Below, piece after piece: positions 25,980 to 36,150 of a DNA stretch of 64,000 nt. This DNA is from Eubacterium plexicaudatum ASF492. GTDB taxonomy: Bacteria; Bacillota; Clostridia; Lachnospirales; Lachnospiraceae. The translations under genes were made by a program, and so were the position numbers. Numbering within the stretch: the first letter of the stretch is position 1; each line of letters begins with the position of its first letter. The DNA lies in assembly GCF_000364225.2 (NCBI RefSeq), contig NZ_AQFT02000001.1, positions 558,001 to 622,000 on the forward strand. The letters are read 5' to 3'. The notes under the pieces were generated by a model. That model was given only the letters and a program-made list of their open reading frames with translations. It searched no databases and was not told the DNA's origin.

Positions 25980-27593
25980 ATTATTCAATATTATATAAAA
26001 TATTTTACGGAATCGAAGCCGTTTTTGGTTCGAACGGCAGCTGCCGAAGCCGGAGCGAATTTACTGGAGGTATTGAGAGCGAATCGGACCGCACCGCAGG
26101 CAGCTTGTAACGGAAAGGGAATTTGCGGAAAATGCCGGATACGTGTGGTAGAAGGAGAGGCGGCCGTATCGGAGGAAGATCGAAGTTTTTTTACGGAGCA
26201 GGAGCTGGTACAGGGGTATCGTCTGGCATGCAGATGCGGTATTTCAGGTCATCTGACCGTCTGTGTGCCGGATAGACAATCCGGGATGCAGGTGATTGGG
26301 ATGGAGCAGAGCGATCATTCGGACAGCACGCGCAATGGAAAGAAGGAGTCGGATGCACTTTATATCGCTGTTGACCTTGGCAGCACAACGCTGGCCGCGG
26401 CCCTGATTGATACGGCAGGAACAATTCTGGCGCAGGCGACCGCTGTGAATTCACAGCACGTATATGGCGCAGATGTGCTATCACGGATACAGGCATCGAA
26501 TGAAGGAAAAGGACTGCGTCTGCAGGCCTGCATTTGCAGAGATCTGGAGCAGCTGTTTCGGACACTTGTCGCAGAATCTGGGACATCGGTTCGGATTTCG
26601 AAGATTGCGATAGCGGCAAATACAACGATGCTGCATCTGCTGCGTGGATATTCGTGTGAAACTCTTGGACGGGCCCCGTTTGAACCGGTGAATCTGGAAA
26701 CGGAATGTTTGGGGTATACGGAATTATTTACGGAGATGCCAGGCTTTGAAAGCTGTAACGTGTATTTATTGCCGGGAATGTCTGCCTTTATCGGTGCGGA
26801 TATTACGGTGGGACTTTACAGCAGCGGGTTTTGGCAGACGGCAGCGGAGGAACCCGCCTTTTTTATTGATCTTGGCACAAACGGCGAGCTTGCGTATGGG
26901 AGTAAGGAGGGATTTGTTACGGCTTCCACCGCAGCCGGTCCGGCTTTTGAAGGCGGACGTTTAAGCTGTGGGGTGCCGGGGATACCGGGAGCGATTTCAC
27001 AGGTGTCTTATTTGTATCACAGAGTTCGCATTCGGACGATCGGACAGAAAAAACCATGCGGTGTCTGCGGAACCGGTGCGATGGAAGCTGTGGCGGCGCT
27101 GCTGAAAGAAGGACTGCTGGATGCGGACGGATTGCTTGCTCCGCAGCTGTTTGATGCCGGTATGGAGCTTGCAAGACGGGAAGATGGCAGCCGTATTTGT
27201 CTGACACAGGCAGATATTCGGGAAATACAGATGGCAAAAGCTGCGATACGGGCGGGACTTTTTGTACTGCAAAAAAAGTATGGAGATACAAAAGTAAGCC
27301 GGATTTATCTGGCCGGAGGATTTGGGTATTATCTGTCGGCAGATACCGCGGTTTCCATCGGGTTGTTTGAACCGGAATGGAAAGAGCGCATCGTGCTTTG
27401 CGGCAATACGAGTCTGAAAGGTGCGGCCGCATTTTTAACGGAACCGTCCTGTGCGCGGCAGCTGGAACAGATCCGCAACAGAAACGGAAACATTTCGTTA
27501 GAAAGTGATGCGGATTTTCAGGAGATGTATGTGCGTCAAATGCGGTTTCCAAACTCCCCACTTTGCGGGAATGATTTTTCAAACACGCTCTAA
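25980..27593 (+). CDS. ASKHA/DUF4445 protein with N-terminal 2Fe-2S domain (corrinoid-activation type)
   Basis: The N-terminal ferredoxin-like domain has CNGKGICGKCRIRV and a later LACRC, giving four Cys for a plant-type 2Fe-2S cluster. The DUF4445 ASKHA ATPase fold follows (VDLGSTTLAAAL... FIDLGTNGELAYG... GVCGTGAMEAV... YLAGGFGYYLS). Relatives (RamA-like) reductively reactivate corrinoid proteins using ATP; the partner is not in this window. No ATG fits: the ATG at 25974 is followed at once by TGA. AAGGAG at 25968-25973 is correctly spaced for an ATT start at 25980, which keeps the first beta hairpin. A TTG at 26025 would remove it. The last codons lie in a dispersed repeat. Confidence 0.85.
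   Translation: MIQYYIKYFTESKPFLVRTAAAEAGANLLEVLRANRTAPQAACNGKGICGKCRIRVVEGEAAVSEEDRSFFTEQELVQGYRLACRCGISGHLTVCVPDRQSGMQVIGMEQSDHSDSTRNGKKESDALYIAVDLGSTTLAAALIDTAGTILAQATAVNSQHVYGADVLSRIQASNEGKGLRLQACICRDLEQLFRTLVAESGTSVRISKIAIAANTTMLHLLRGYSCETLGRAPFEPVNLETECLGYTELFTEMPGFESCNVYLLPGMSAFIGADITVGLYSSGFWQTAAEEPAFFIDLGTNGELAYGSKEGFVTASTAAGPAFEGGRLSCGVPGIPGAISQVSYLYHRVRIRTIGQKKPCGVCGTGAMEAVAALLKEGLLDADGLLAPQLFDAGMELARREDGSRICLTQADIREIQMAKAAIRAGLFVLQKKYGDTKVSRIYLAGGFGYYLSADTAVSIGLFEPEWKERIVLCGNTSLKGAAAFLTEPSCARQLEQIRNRNGNISLESDADFQEMYVRQMRFPNSPLCGNDFSNTL
27574..27591 (+). repeat. 18-bp direct repeat, copy 2
   Basis: This is identical to 25946-25963. Here it encodes the C-terminal end of the ASKHA protein (FSNTL), so that end may be an acquired tail. 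Confidence 0.75.
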
Positions 27594-28316
27594 CAGCCTT
27601 TTTAACTTTTGCATGTCTCCGTCTTTGATCAGATACGTGCAGTCGGGCGCACCGGTCCATTTCGGAGAAAGGTTGGAATGCAGATACACGGAGTCCATAC
27701 CGCATGCGTTTGCTCCGGCGATGTCCGTATATGGGTCGTTTCCGATCATAAGCGCGTTTTCACGTTTGATGTGGTATCGTTCACAGGCAGCCAGAAAAAT
27801 GTGCGGATCAGGCTTTGCACATTCTTGCGTGGAAGAGATGACGATACCGTCAAACAGATCTGCGATACGGAGCAGTTTTAATTCCGGAATTGTAAATACT
27901 GCCTGTGCATTTGTCAGAAGGAAACAGCGTTTGCCGTCTGCCCGCAGCCGATGCAGAATGTCATGTACGCATGCATACGTACGGATATAATCTCTTGATA
28001 GCATACGGTAAAAAAGCGCTGTTTCGGCGATCGACTCCGCAGAGACAGATATATTTCGGATGTTGTAGAGCCGTTCAAAAACAGATTCCATTCGGATATC
28101 AACGGCTGTATAATCCGGGTGACGAAGAGCGGTCCGATGCAGTTCTTCCCGCAGCAGTGTCCGGAATTGTTTTTTCAGATTCCATGGCGAATATACCGCG
28201 CCATGCGATTGGTACCAGGAAGCCAGAAGCTTCCACAGTTCTTTTTTTGATTCGTCCGTATGGATGTCAGCCAGTGTTCCATACAGGTCAAACAGATAAT
28301 CCTGATATTTCATCAT
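27579..28316 (-). CDS. HAD-superfamily hydrolase
   Basis: The 245-aa phosphatase-like protein has motif I DLYGTLAD (nucleophile Asp, followed by Tyr in place of the usual acid/base Asp). Motif II is LLTNAQ, motif III the Lys in CAKPDPHIF, and motif IV MIGNDPYTDI. The cap helices lie at about residues 15-95. Tyr at the DxD second position is typical of one HAD subgroup and may alter the reaction. It overlaps the end of the ASKHA gene by 15 bp (convergent) and lies 4 bp inside the AraC gene end, so it is translated with the regulator. Confidence 0.88.
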   Translation of the reverse strand: MMKYQDYLFDLYGTLADIHTDESKKELWKLLASWYQSHGAVYSPWNLKKQFRTLLREELHRTALRHPDYTAVDIRMESVFERLYNIRNISVSAESIAETALFYRMLSRDYIRTYACVHDILHRLRADGKRCFLLTNAQAVFTIPELKLLRIADLFDGIVISSTQECAKPDPHIFLAACERYHIKRENALMIGNDPYTDIAGANACGMDSVYLHSNLSPKWTGAPDCTYLIKDGDMQKLKRLLERV

Positions 28317-29216
28317 GTAGTATCCTTTCCGAATGTTGTTTTTGGATGGCCCTTGCGGTAAGCGCTGGGCGTTACGTTAAATTTTTTTTTGAAGCTGCGG
28401 TTAAAATACGACAGGTTTTCAAATCCGACTTCCTGTGAAATGGACAGAATGTTGGAATCGGAAGCAAGCAGAAGCCTTGCAGCCATCATCAGACGGTAAT
28501 CATTTAAATATTCAATAAATGAGATACCCATCGCATTTTTAAAGTATTTCATAAAGTGGGACTGGCTGTAATCGCAAAAAGAAGCGATTTGTTCAATGGT
28601 AATACGGTCCTGGTAATGATTTTCCACATATTTGATAATCATTTTGAGCTTTTCCAGAGAAGGCAGCGTTTTTTTCGGGGCAGCTGCAATTTCACGGTTC
28701 GCAAACAGCTCGTAAAAAAGTCCGAACAGACAGCTCTTGATATACAGCTGGTATGCCTGTGGAAATGTTTTGCAGATTTCATCGGCCTGGTCCAGCCAGT
28801 AGGCTATTCTTTCATGCTTTTTATCGGCCGATGTGTATATATTTTTAGCCGGAACATGGGAATGCCGCAGCGGTGCAAAAAAGTCCGAGGTGCAGCTGTC
28901 GTTTCCTTTTGCTTCCAGCATGCTTAGATCAAACAGTATGTTTTCGTATTCCAGACGGGTATTTTCGTACTGGGAAATGCCGTGCAGCTGCCCAGGTGCG
29001 ATCAGAATAATATCACCTTCGTTTACCGAAGCGGGAGACAGATCAATGGATACGATGCCGCATCCTTTTTTATATATATAATCTCCATTTCCAGGTGCCA
29101 GTGTAATGGTACGGATAAAAAATCCTGCGGGATGCAGCAAAGGTAAGTATTGTATGGAAAAGAGGCGTCAAAGTGCGTCTTTTTTCCTGATAATTTTCAT
29201 ATTCCAGTATGTTCAT
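28313..29216 (-). CDS. AraC-family regulator with cupin domain (two apparent frameshifts)
   Basis: The printed ORF begins at 29140. Adding one T to each of the runs 29066-29071 and 29180-29185 (A on the coding strand) restores the missing N-terminus, including the cupin motif HWHLEMEIIYIKKG. The gene then starts at ATG 29216 after GGAG and encodes 301 aa. The C-terminal double HTH is intact (ITIEQIASFCDYSQSHFMKYFKNAMG and ILSISQEVGFENLSYFNRSFKKKF). It probably senses a sugar and regulates itself plus the HAD gene or the divergent phosphorylase. Confidence 0.87.
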
Positions 29217-29442
29217 GGCCGGTGGACTCCATCCTGATCAGATTTTGCATTACCGTTAATGTGGTATTTGCAACGGTGCCGATAAATTGATAGAATTGTA
29301 CCATATCATCATAGGATATTGCAAGAATAATATCCACTATCTGACATATAATACATGCATCGACAGAATAAAAACGAACATTTATATTTTCAAATAATAA
29401 AAATAATAATTGTGAAAGAAAATTTTTGGGAGGAATCTTAAA

Positions 29443-31701
29443 ATGACAGCGAATGAATATGTAAAGTCCCGTTTTGGCCGTTATATGGATGAATGTACAA
29501 ACGAGGAAATCTACACGGCGCTTCTGGAATATGTAAAGGAACAGGCAAAGGGAAAAGAAAGCAATCAGGGAAAGAAAAAGCTGTATTATATTTCGGCGGA
29601 ATTTCTGATTGGCAAGCTGCTGTCCAATAATCTGATCAACCTTGGATTATATGACGAGGTAAAACAGGAGCTGGAAAAATGCGGCAAATCAATAACGGAT
29701 ATTGAAGAAATCGAATTGGAGCCTTCTTTGGGCAACGGGGGTCTGGGAAGACTGGCAGCCTGCTTTTTAGATTCCATTGCAACACTTGGATTAAATGGCG
29801 ATGGCGTAGGTTTAAATTATCATCTGGGCCTGTTCCGTCAGGTATTTGAAAACAATCTGCAGAAAGAAATGCCGAATCCATGGATTACACCGGAATCCTG
29901 GCTGACAAAAACGGATAAAACTTACAAAATTCATTTTGGCGGATTTTCAGTTCAATCCAGAATGTATGATATTGATGTTGTGGGATATGAAAACCGTACA
30001 ACAAAACTGCATTTATTCGATGTGGAGTCCGTAGACGAATCTTTGGTGCAGGACGGAATCAATTTTGACAAATCCCAGTATGCAAAAAATCTGACGCTGT
30101 TTTTGTATCCGGATGACAGTGATGAAAACGGACGGCTTCTGCGTGTATACCAGCAGTATTTTATGGTATCCAATGCGGCAAGGCTGATTCTGGAAGAGTG
30201 TGCGGCAAAAGGTTCCAATATGTACGATCTTGCGGATTATGCGGTTATTCAGATTAATGATACACATCCTACGATGGTAATTCCGGAACTTATCCGCCTG
30301 TTAATGGAACGCGGACTGACAATGGATGAAGCGATTGCAGTCGTATCAAAGACCTGTGCATACACGAATCATACGATTCTTGCAGAAGCGCTGGAAAAAT
30401 GGCCGATGCACTTTATGCAGCAGGCAGTGCCGCAGCTTGTGCCGATTATTTATGAACTGAACAATCAGGTAAATAAAAAATACAACGATCCTTCGGTAGC
30501 AATTATCAACGGCGATAATTGTGTCTGCATGGCACATATTGATATTCACTACGGCATCAGTGTCAATGGTGTGGCAGCGCTGCATACCGATATTTTAAAA
30601 GAGACGGAGCTGAACAATTTTTATCGGCTGTATCCGGAGAAATTCAACAACAAGACAAACGGCATTACGTTCCGCCGTTGGCTGCTGTACTGCAATCCGC
30701 AGCTGACTTCCTATATCGAAGAGCTGATCGGACCTGGCTTTAAAAAAGATGCGATGGAACTGGAAAAACTGGCCGATTTCGTAAATGACGATGCGGTATT
30801 GGACAAACTGCTTGCGATTAAAGACGCAAGAAAAGCTGTTCTGCGTGATTTCTTAAAACATACGCAAAATATTGACATTAACGCAGAGTCCGTATTTGAT
30901 ATTCAGGTAAAACGTCTGCATGAATATAAACGTCAGCAGATGAATACATTGTATGTGATTCATAAATATTTTGAAATAAAAGCAGGCAAAAAGCCGATTC
31001 GTCCGATCACCGTATTTTTCGGTGCAAAGGCAGCCCCGGCTTATACGATCGCAAAAGATATTATCCATCTGATTCTTTGCCTGTCACAGCTGATTAACAA
31101 TGATCCGGAAGTAAGTCCGTATCTGAAAGTTGTTATGGTAGAAAACTATAACGTAACACTGGCAGAAAAATTAATCCCTGCTTGTGATATTTCCGAGCAG
31201 ATTTCATTGGCTTCCAAAGAAGCTTCCGGTACGGGTAATATGAAGTTTATGTTAAACGGTGCGCTTACACTCGGCACAAAAGATGGTGCAAATGTGGAGA
31301 TTGCCGAGCTTGTAGGAGAGGATAACATTTTTACGTTCGGAGAGTCCAGCCAGACTGTCATTGATCGTTATGCAAGAGCCGATTATGTGTCCAGACAATA
31401 CTATGAAAATGACGAGGATATTAAGAAAGCGGTTGATTTTATTGTCAGTGACGAAATGAAGGCGGTCGGATGCGCAGAGAATCTGGAGCGTCTTTACAAC
31501 GAACTGCTGAACAAAGACTGGTTTATGACCTTCCCTGATTTTAAAGACTATGTGGAAACAAAGGACCGGGCATTTGCTGCATACGAAGACCGCAAAGCAT
31601 GGGCAAAGATGATGCTTGTGAATATCAGTAAGGCCGGATTTTTCTCCGCAGATCGTACGATTGAGCAGTATAATGATGAAATCTGGAAATTAGAAAAATA
31701 A
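29443..31701 (+). CDS. glgP: Glycogen/maltodextrin phosphorylase
   Basis: The 752-aa GT35 enzyme releases glucose-1-phosphate from alpha-1,4-glucans. Visible blocks are [19 protein letters not shown], the active-site region [12 protein letters not shown], and the PLP-binding Lys in [27 protein letters not shown]. The length is in the short bacterial/maltodextrin range. The ATG follows GGGAGG. It lies upstream of the maltodextrin transport operon and MalQ, giving a complete uptake-to-glucose-1-phosphate route. The 226-bp upstream gap, divergent from the AraC gene, has an AT-rich promoter area (TATAAT near 29346). Confidence 0.95.
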   Translation: MTANEYVKSRFGRYMDECTNEEIYTALLEYVKEQAKGKESNQGKKKLYYISAEFLIGKLLSNNLINLGLYDEVKQELEKCGKSITDIEEIELEPSLGNGGLGRLAACFLDSIATLGLNGDGVGLNYHLGLFRQVFENNLQKEMPNPWITPESWLTKTDKTYKIHFGGFSVQSRMYDIDVVGYENRTTKLHLFDVESVDESLVQDGINFDKSQYAKNLTLFLYPDDSDENGRLLRVYQQYFMVSNAARLILEECAAKGSNMYDLADYAVIQINDTHPTMVIPELIRLLMERGLTMDEAIAVVSKTCAYTNHTILAEALEKWPMHFMQQAVPQLVPIIYELNNQVNKKYNDPSVAIINGDNCVCMAHIDIHYGISVNGVAALHTDILKETELNNFYRLYPEKFNNKTNGITFRRWLLYCNPQLTSYIEELIGPGFKKDAMELEKLADFVNDDAVLDKLLAIKDARKAVLRDFLKHTQNIDINAESVFDIQVKRLHEYKRQQMNTLYVIHKYFEIKAGKKPIRPITVFFGAKAAPAYTIAKDIIHLILCLSQLINNDPEVSPYLKVVMVENYNVTLAEKLIPACDISEQISLASKEASGTGNMKFMLNGALTLGTKDGANVEIAELVGEDNIFTFGESSQTVIDRYARADYVSRQYYENDEDIKKAVDFIVSDEMKAVGCAENLERLYNELLNKDWFMTFPDFKDYVETKDRAFAAYEDRKAWAKMMLVNISKAGFFSADRTIEQYNDEIWKLEK

Positions 31702-31717
31702 AAATATGTATTTTTAT

Positions 31718-31750
31718 CCGGTCAGGTATGTCAATATACCTGGCCGGTTT
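31718..31750 (+). terminator. Hairpin after glgP
   Basis: CCGGTCAGGTAT (31718-31729) pairs with ATACCTGGCCGG (31736-31747), followed by TTT. Confidence 0.6.
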
Positions 31751-31793
31751 GCGTTAGGCAGAACAGGCGGAAGGATTCGCTTTTTCGGATGTA

Positions 31794-31939
31794 CGTTACT
31801 GTTCACACCTGCGGTGCTCACAGTAACAGAATCCGGCATATTGGAAGTTTGCCTGCGGCAAAATGCCGGATTCCTGGCAGCGATTCTGTATTGGCCCCAG
31901 CAAAACAGCAAGTGTTCAGCTGGGGAGTGAACAGTAACG
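31794..31939. repeat. Palindromic intergenic element
   Basis: The outer arms CGTTACTGTTCAC (31794-31806) and GTGAACAGTAACG (31927-31939) are perfect inverted repeats. The inner arms GAATCCGGCAT (31829-31839) and ATGCCGGATTC (31863-31873) are also perfect. It fills the gap between glgP and the GGDEF gene and resembles a small non-coding repeat or MITE, or a structured leader. Confidence 0.55.
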
Positions 31940-31940
31940 G

Positions 31941-32545
31941 ATGTATGATTTGCTGCTTTTGCAGATTCAGTTCCTGATTGCGATGCTGGCTTTGGATGTA
32001 CTTACGGTTATTTTGCTTTTTTGTTTATATAAATATATGTCCTATAAAGAATATAAAGGAGAAATTGATGATCTGACGGGCGTTATGAGAAGGAGGATGT
32101 TCCTTTATCATTGCGATAAGGCGCAAAAGAAAACGGCTCCGGTTTGGACAGAACCGGCTGGTTTTTATTTGTCGATGCGGACTATTTTAAGGAAATTAAT
32201 GATACGTTCGGCCATTCCGTAGGTGATACCGTTTTAAAAGAAATTGCGCAGAAGTTGCAGTGTGTATTTGGTGAGCATGGAAAAGTGGGAAGAATAGGCG
32301 GAGATGAATTTGCCGTACTGATTGACGCGCCGATGCCAAAACAGGAACTGGGACAGCGGCTGGAACGGTTTTTAAAGGATGTTTCCGAGGCGATTCCCGA
32401 TCAAAAGATCAGCTGCAGTATCGGTGCATGTGAATTTACGTTTCCGCAGAATGTTAAATATTTATTAAAAGAAACGGACCGAATGTTATATAAGGCAAAA
32501 GAACGAGGAAGAGCCTGTTTTGTGATAAAAACAAAGCAGGAGTGA
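31941..32545 (+). CDS. Membrane-anchored GGDEF protein, diguanylate cyclase (apparent frameshift)
   Basis: The start is at ATG 31941, with one long hydrophobic segment (residues about 3-35) and a short linker (EIDDLTGVMRRR). The frame then breaks: AA at 32152-32153 should be AAA, which gives WTETGWFLFVDADYFKEINDTFGH. The restored protein is 201 aa. The GGDEF active site is intact (RIGGDEFAVLI), so synthesis of cyclic di-GMP is expected. No sensor domain is present. The ribosome site is weak (GGGGAG 14 bases away). It sits between glgP and the maltodextrin operon, and a link is unproven. Confidence 0.85.
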
Positions 32546-32740
32546 AGACTGTGTCAGACTGTTGCATGTTATAGCCATGTGACCTTTGTTTCAGAGGAAC
32601 TGGCTGTAACACGGACAGCTGACCGCTGCAGGAATTTATTTCTGAAAATTCATTTATTTAACATCCATTGTGAATAATTCATAAAAATCTATATTTGAAT
32701 TTGTCTAATTATCCAAAAATGAAAATTAAAAAAATAATTG

Positions 32741-32816
32741 TTGAAATTTTATGTCGGTAGTGTTATAGTTTGTTTAACGGAAACGTTACCGATATCGTTA
32801 CCGATATCGTTCCCGG
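32741..32816 (+). promoter_or_regulatory. Maltodextrin operon promoter with LacI-type operators
   Basis: TTGAAA (32741-32746), 17 bp, TATAGT (32764-32769). Immediately downstream the 12-bp unit CGTTACCGATAT occurs twice and a third, diverged copy (CGTTCCCGGAAT) follows, between 32784 and 32819. CGATATCG palindromes arise at the joints. This is a likely site for the LacI-family protein encoded at 38027. The rest of the 32546-32878 gap has no gene. Confidence 0.75.
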
Positions 32817-32878
32817 AATCAGTGTTGCATTTACATGTAACGGTTAACAACACAATTTATGTTAAAAGGAGAAAAAGT

Positions 32879-34303
32879 ATGAAAAAGAAATTAGTTTGTG
32901 CACTTTTGTGTACGGCAATGGCAGCAGCGTCCTTAACCGGATGCGGTTCTACCGGCGATGACAATCAGGCAAAAGACGATAACACAGCAAATGATGCATC
33001 GGATGATGCGTCGGATGATAATTCTGCCGATGCGCCGGATGACAGTGCAAAAGGGGATTCGCAGACAGGCTCCGGCAAGGTTTATTATCTGAACTTTAAA
33101 CCGGAACAGGGTCAGGACTGGGTAGATCTTGCCGCAAAGTATACGGAAGAAACAGGAGTGCCGGTTGATGTACAGACAGCTGCTGCAGGTACTTATGAAG
33201 AGCAGTTAAAGTCCGAAATGGCAAAAACGGAAGCGCCGACACTGTTCCAGGTAAATGGTCCGATCGGATATCAGAACTGGAAAGATTATTGCTACGATCT
33301 GAAAGATTCCGAGCTTTATAAACATGTAAAGAGTGATGATTTTGTATTAAAAGATGGGGAAGCGGTACCTGGTATCGCATATGTAATTGAGACTTATGGT
33401 ATTATTTACAATAAGAAGCTGTTAAATGATTATATCGCAATGGATGGCGCAAAGATTCAATCTGCGGATGAAATCAACAGTTTTGCAAAATTAAAAGAAG
33501 TAGCCGATGATATTCAGGCGAAGAAAGATGACCTTGGCGTGGCAGGTGCATTTACTTCCGCTGGCATGGATTCCAGCTCTGACTGGAGATTTAAGACACA
33601 CCTTGCAAATCTTCCGATTTATTATGAATATAAGGCAGATAATATCGGTTCCACAGAAGCGATCAAAGGTACTTATCTGGATCAGTACAAACAGATCTGG
33701 GATCTGTATCTGACAGATTCTACCTGTGCACCGAGTATGATTTCCGGTATGACAGGGGATGATGCGACAGCAGAATTCGCAGTTGGCGATGCGGTGTTTT
33801 ATCAGAACGGTACATGGGCTTATAACGATATTATGAATGACGGTCTGACAGATGATGATATCGGTATGCTTCCAATTTATATCGGTGTGGACGGAGAAGA
33901 AAATCAGGGTCTTTGCACCGGTTCCGAAAACTATTGGTGTGTAAATAAAAATGCGCCGGAAGAAGATATCAAAGCGACATTGGACTTCTTAAACTGGGTT
34001 ATTACAAGTGATACGGGACGTGACAGTCTGGCAAATACAATGGGATTTGTAACACCGTTTGATACGTTTGATGATGGTTATCAGGCAAGCAATCCGCTGC
34101 TGCAGATTGCCAATGACTATATCAGCAACGGCAAGACGCCAGTTTCATGGAACTTCTCTACGATTCCTTCCGAGAAATGGAAAGATGATGTCGGAAGCGC
34201 ACTGATGGAATACGCACAGGGTACGGGTGAATGGTCTGCGGTAGAAAAAGCATTTGTAGAAGGCTGGGTTACCGAATATAAGGCAGCAAACGGCGGCAAC
34301 TAA
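32879..34303 (+). CDS. malE: Maltodextrin ABC transporter substrate-binding lipoprotein
   Basis: The 474-aa protein has a lipoprotein signal (VCALLCTAMAAASLTGC) and an Asp/Ser-rich linker (residues about 24-65). A family 1 solute-binding domain follows (VYYLNFKPEQGQDWVDLAAKYTEETG; TLFQVNGPIGYQNWKDYC; AVGDAVFYQNGTWAYNDI). ATG at 32879 follows AAAAGGAG. It captures maltodextrins outside the membrane; the substrate is inferred from the neighbouring MalQ and phosphorylase. A partial terminator separates it from the permease genes, which would give excess binding protein. Confidence 0.9.
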   Translation: MKKKLVCALLCTAMAAASLTGCGSTGDDNQAKDDNTANDASDDASDDNSADAPDDSAKGDSQTGSGKVYYLNFKPEQGQDWVDLAAKYTEETGVPVDVQTAAAGTYEEQLKSEMAKTEAPTLFQVNGPIGYQNWKDYCYDLKDSELYKHVKSDDFVLKDGEAVPGIAYVIETYGIIYNKKLLNDYIAMDGAKIQSADEINSFAKLKEVADDIQAKKDDLGVAGAFTSAGMDSSSDWRFKTHLANLPIYYEYKADNIGSTEAIKGTYLDQYKQIWDLYLTDSTCAPSMISGMTGDDATAEFAVGDAVFYQNGTWAYNDIMNDGLTDDDIGMLPIYIGVDGEENQGLCTGSENYWCVNKNAPEEDIKATLDFLNWVITSDTGRDSLANTMGFVTPFDTFDDGYQASNPLLQIANDYISNGKTPVSWNFSTIPSEKWKDDVGSALMEYAQGTGEWSAVEKAFVEGWVTEYKAANGGN

Positions 34304-34352
34304 ATAAATAAAAAAAGTTCCTTTTCAATATTTCCTGAGATATATCCCTTGG

Positions 34353-34386
34353 AAACGGGCGGTTTTACCAACCGCCCGTTTTTCAT
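34353..34386 (+). terminator. Attenuating terminator between binding protein and permease genes
   Basis: AAACGGGCGGTT (34353-34364) and AACCGCCCGTTT (34370-34381) with a five-base loop and T run. The position suggests partial read-through to malF. Confidence 0.8.
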
Positions 34387-34452
34387 AAACACAAGATGCT
34401 TTTTAGTATATATACGCAGAGCATCTTTATGCGTAAAAAGGAGGAGACAGTT

Positions 34453-35295
34453 ATGGATAAAGCGATTAAGAAATATTTTCCGATTTTTATGCTTCCGACG
34501 ATGGCAGCATTTGCAATTGGATTTGTATTTCCATTTATACTTGGCATTTACTTATCGCTGTGTGAATTTACGACGGTTACGGATGCCAGATTTGTGGGAT
34601 TTAAAAATTTTGTCAAAGTATTCACGGACGATACGTTTATGCATGCTTTATGGTTTACGGTATTGTTTACGGTCGTATCCGTTATTACGATTAATCTGTT
34701 TGCGTTTATCATTGCAATGATTTTAACAAAAGGCATCAAAGGAACGAATATTTTCCGTACGGTGTTTTTTATGCCAAACCTGATCGGTGGTATTATTCTT
34801 GGTTATATCTGGCAGCTGATCTTTAACGGTATTTTGCAGAATTTTGAACGTACGCTGACCTATTCGGCTTCTTACGGTTTCTGGGGACTGATCATACTGA
34901 TGAACTGGCAGCAGATCGGGTACATGATGATTATTTATATTGCAGGTATTAACAATATTCCGGGTGATTTAATGGAAGCGGCTCAGATTGACGGTGCAAG
35001 CAAGTGGCAGGTATTAAAAAACGTAACGATTCCTATGCTGATGCCATCCATTACGATCTGCTCATTCCTTACACTGACGAATGGCTTTAAACTGTTTGAC
35101 CAGAACCTGGCATTGACAGCAGGGGCTCCGTCCAATAAGACACAGATGCTGGCGCTTAATATTTATGATACGTTTTATGGCAGAGTTGGCTGGGAAGGCG
35201 TCGGCCAGGCGAAAGCAGTCATATTCTTTATTATTGTAGCGGCAGTTGCTATGATTCAGCTGCGTATGACAAAGAGTAAGGAGGTACAAGCGTAA
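34453..35295 (+). CDS. malF: Sugar ABC transporter permease (MalF type)
   Basis: The 280-aa membrane protein has about six helices. The cytoplasmic loop EAAQIDGASKWQVLKNVTIPMLMPSI is the EAA motif that contacts the ATPase. ATG 34453 follows AAAAGGAGGAG; longer readings upstream lack this. It overlaps the next permease by one base (TAATG), so translation is coupled. No ATP-binding subunit is encoded here, and a shared MsmK-type ATPase elsewhere is likely. Confidence 0.92.
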   Translation: MDKAIKKYFPIFMLPTMAAFAIGFVFPFILGIYLSLCEFTTVTDARFVGFKNFVKVFTDDTFMHALWFTVLFTVVSVITINLFAFIIAMILTKGIKGTNIFRTVFFMPNLIGGIILGYIWQLIFNGILQNFERTLTYSASYGFWGLIILMNWQQIGYMMIIYIAGINNIPGDLMEAAQIDGASKWQVLKNVTIPMLMPSITICSFLTLTNGFKLFDQNLALTAGAPSNKTQMLALNIYDTFYGRVGWEGVGQAKAVIFFIIVAAVAMIQLRMTKSKEVQA

Positions 35296-36137
35296 TGGAA
35301 AATAAAAAACCGGTAAAAAACGGATGGATCTATACGACAATTTTTTCTCTGTTGTCCGTGCTTTATATTATGCCGATTGTTGTGGTTCTGATGAATTCCT
35401 TCAAGAGAAAGACTTACATTAACCGTGAGCCGTTTGGCCTTCCGAATGAAAAAACGTTTGAAGGGCTGAAAAACTATATCAGTGGCATTGAAAAAATTGA
35501 CTTTTTTTCCGCATTTAAAAATTCATTATTTATTACAATATGTTCCGTTGCAGTGATTATTTTATGCACATCCATGTGTGCATGGTACATTTCCCGTGTG
35601 AAAAGCAAAGTCTCTTCCGGCATGTATTATTTATGTGCATTTTCCATGATCGTACCTTTTCAAATGGTAATGTTTACATTATCCAAAATATCTGATATGC
35701 TTAAGTTAGGAAATCCGGCCGGGATTATTATTGTATATCTTGGATTCGGCGCCGGCCTTGCGGTATTTATGTTCTGCGGATTTGTAAAAGCGATTCCGCT
35801 GGAAATTGAAGAAGCGGCCATGATGGATGGATGTACGCCGATTCAGACTTATTTTAAGGTCGTATTGCCGATATTAAAACCGACCTGTATTTCCGTAGCA
35901 ATTTTACAGGCAATGTGGATATGGAATGACTATCTGCTTCCGTCCCTTGTCCTGGATACAAAAAGATGGAAAACAATACCGATCGCGGTACAGTATTTGA
36001 AGGGCGGTTATGGCGCCGTAGATATGGGTGCCATGATGGCGATGCTTGTACTGGCAATTATTCCGATCATTATTTTCTACATTGCATGTCAGAAATATAT
36101 TGTTGACGGTGTCGTTGCAGGAGCGGTAAAAGGTTAG
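35295..36137 (+). CDS. malG: Sugar ABC transporter permease (MalG type)
   Basis: The 280-aa partner of MalF has six predicted helices and the EAA loop EIEEAAMMDGCTPIQTYFKVVLPILKPT. It begins in the stop codon of malF and ends 13 bp before malQ. Together with MalE and an unlinked ATPase it imports maltodextrins. Confidence 0.92.
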   Translation: MENKKPVKNGWIYTTIFSLLSVLYIMPIVVVLMNSFKRKTYINREPFGLPNEKTFEGLKNYISGIEKIDFFSAFKNSLFITICSVAVIILCTSMCAWYISRVKSKVSSGMYYLCAFSMIVPFQMVMFTLSKISDMLKLGNPAGIIIVYLGFGAGLAVFMFCGFVKAIPLEIEEAAMMDGCTPIQTYFKVVLPILKPTCISVAILQAMWIWNDYLLPSLVLDTKRWKTIPIAVQYLKGGYGAVDMGAMMAMLVLAIIPIIIFYIACQKYIVDGVVAGAVKG

Positions 36138-36150
36138 GAGGACTTTTTTC

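Noticed and set aside
26917-28438. Long opposite-strand open frames across the ASKHA and HAD genes.
   Set aside because: They are shadows in GC-rich coding sequence with no family resemblance or ribosome sites.
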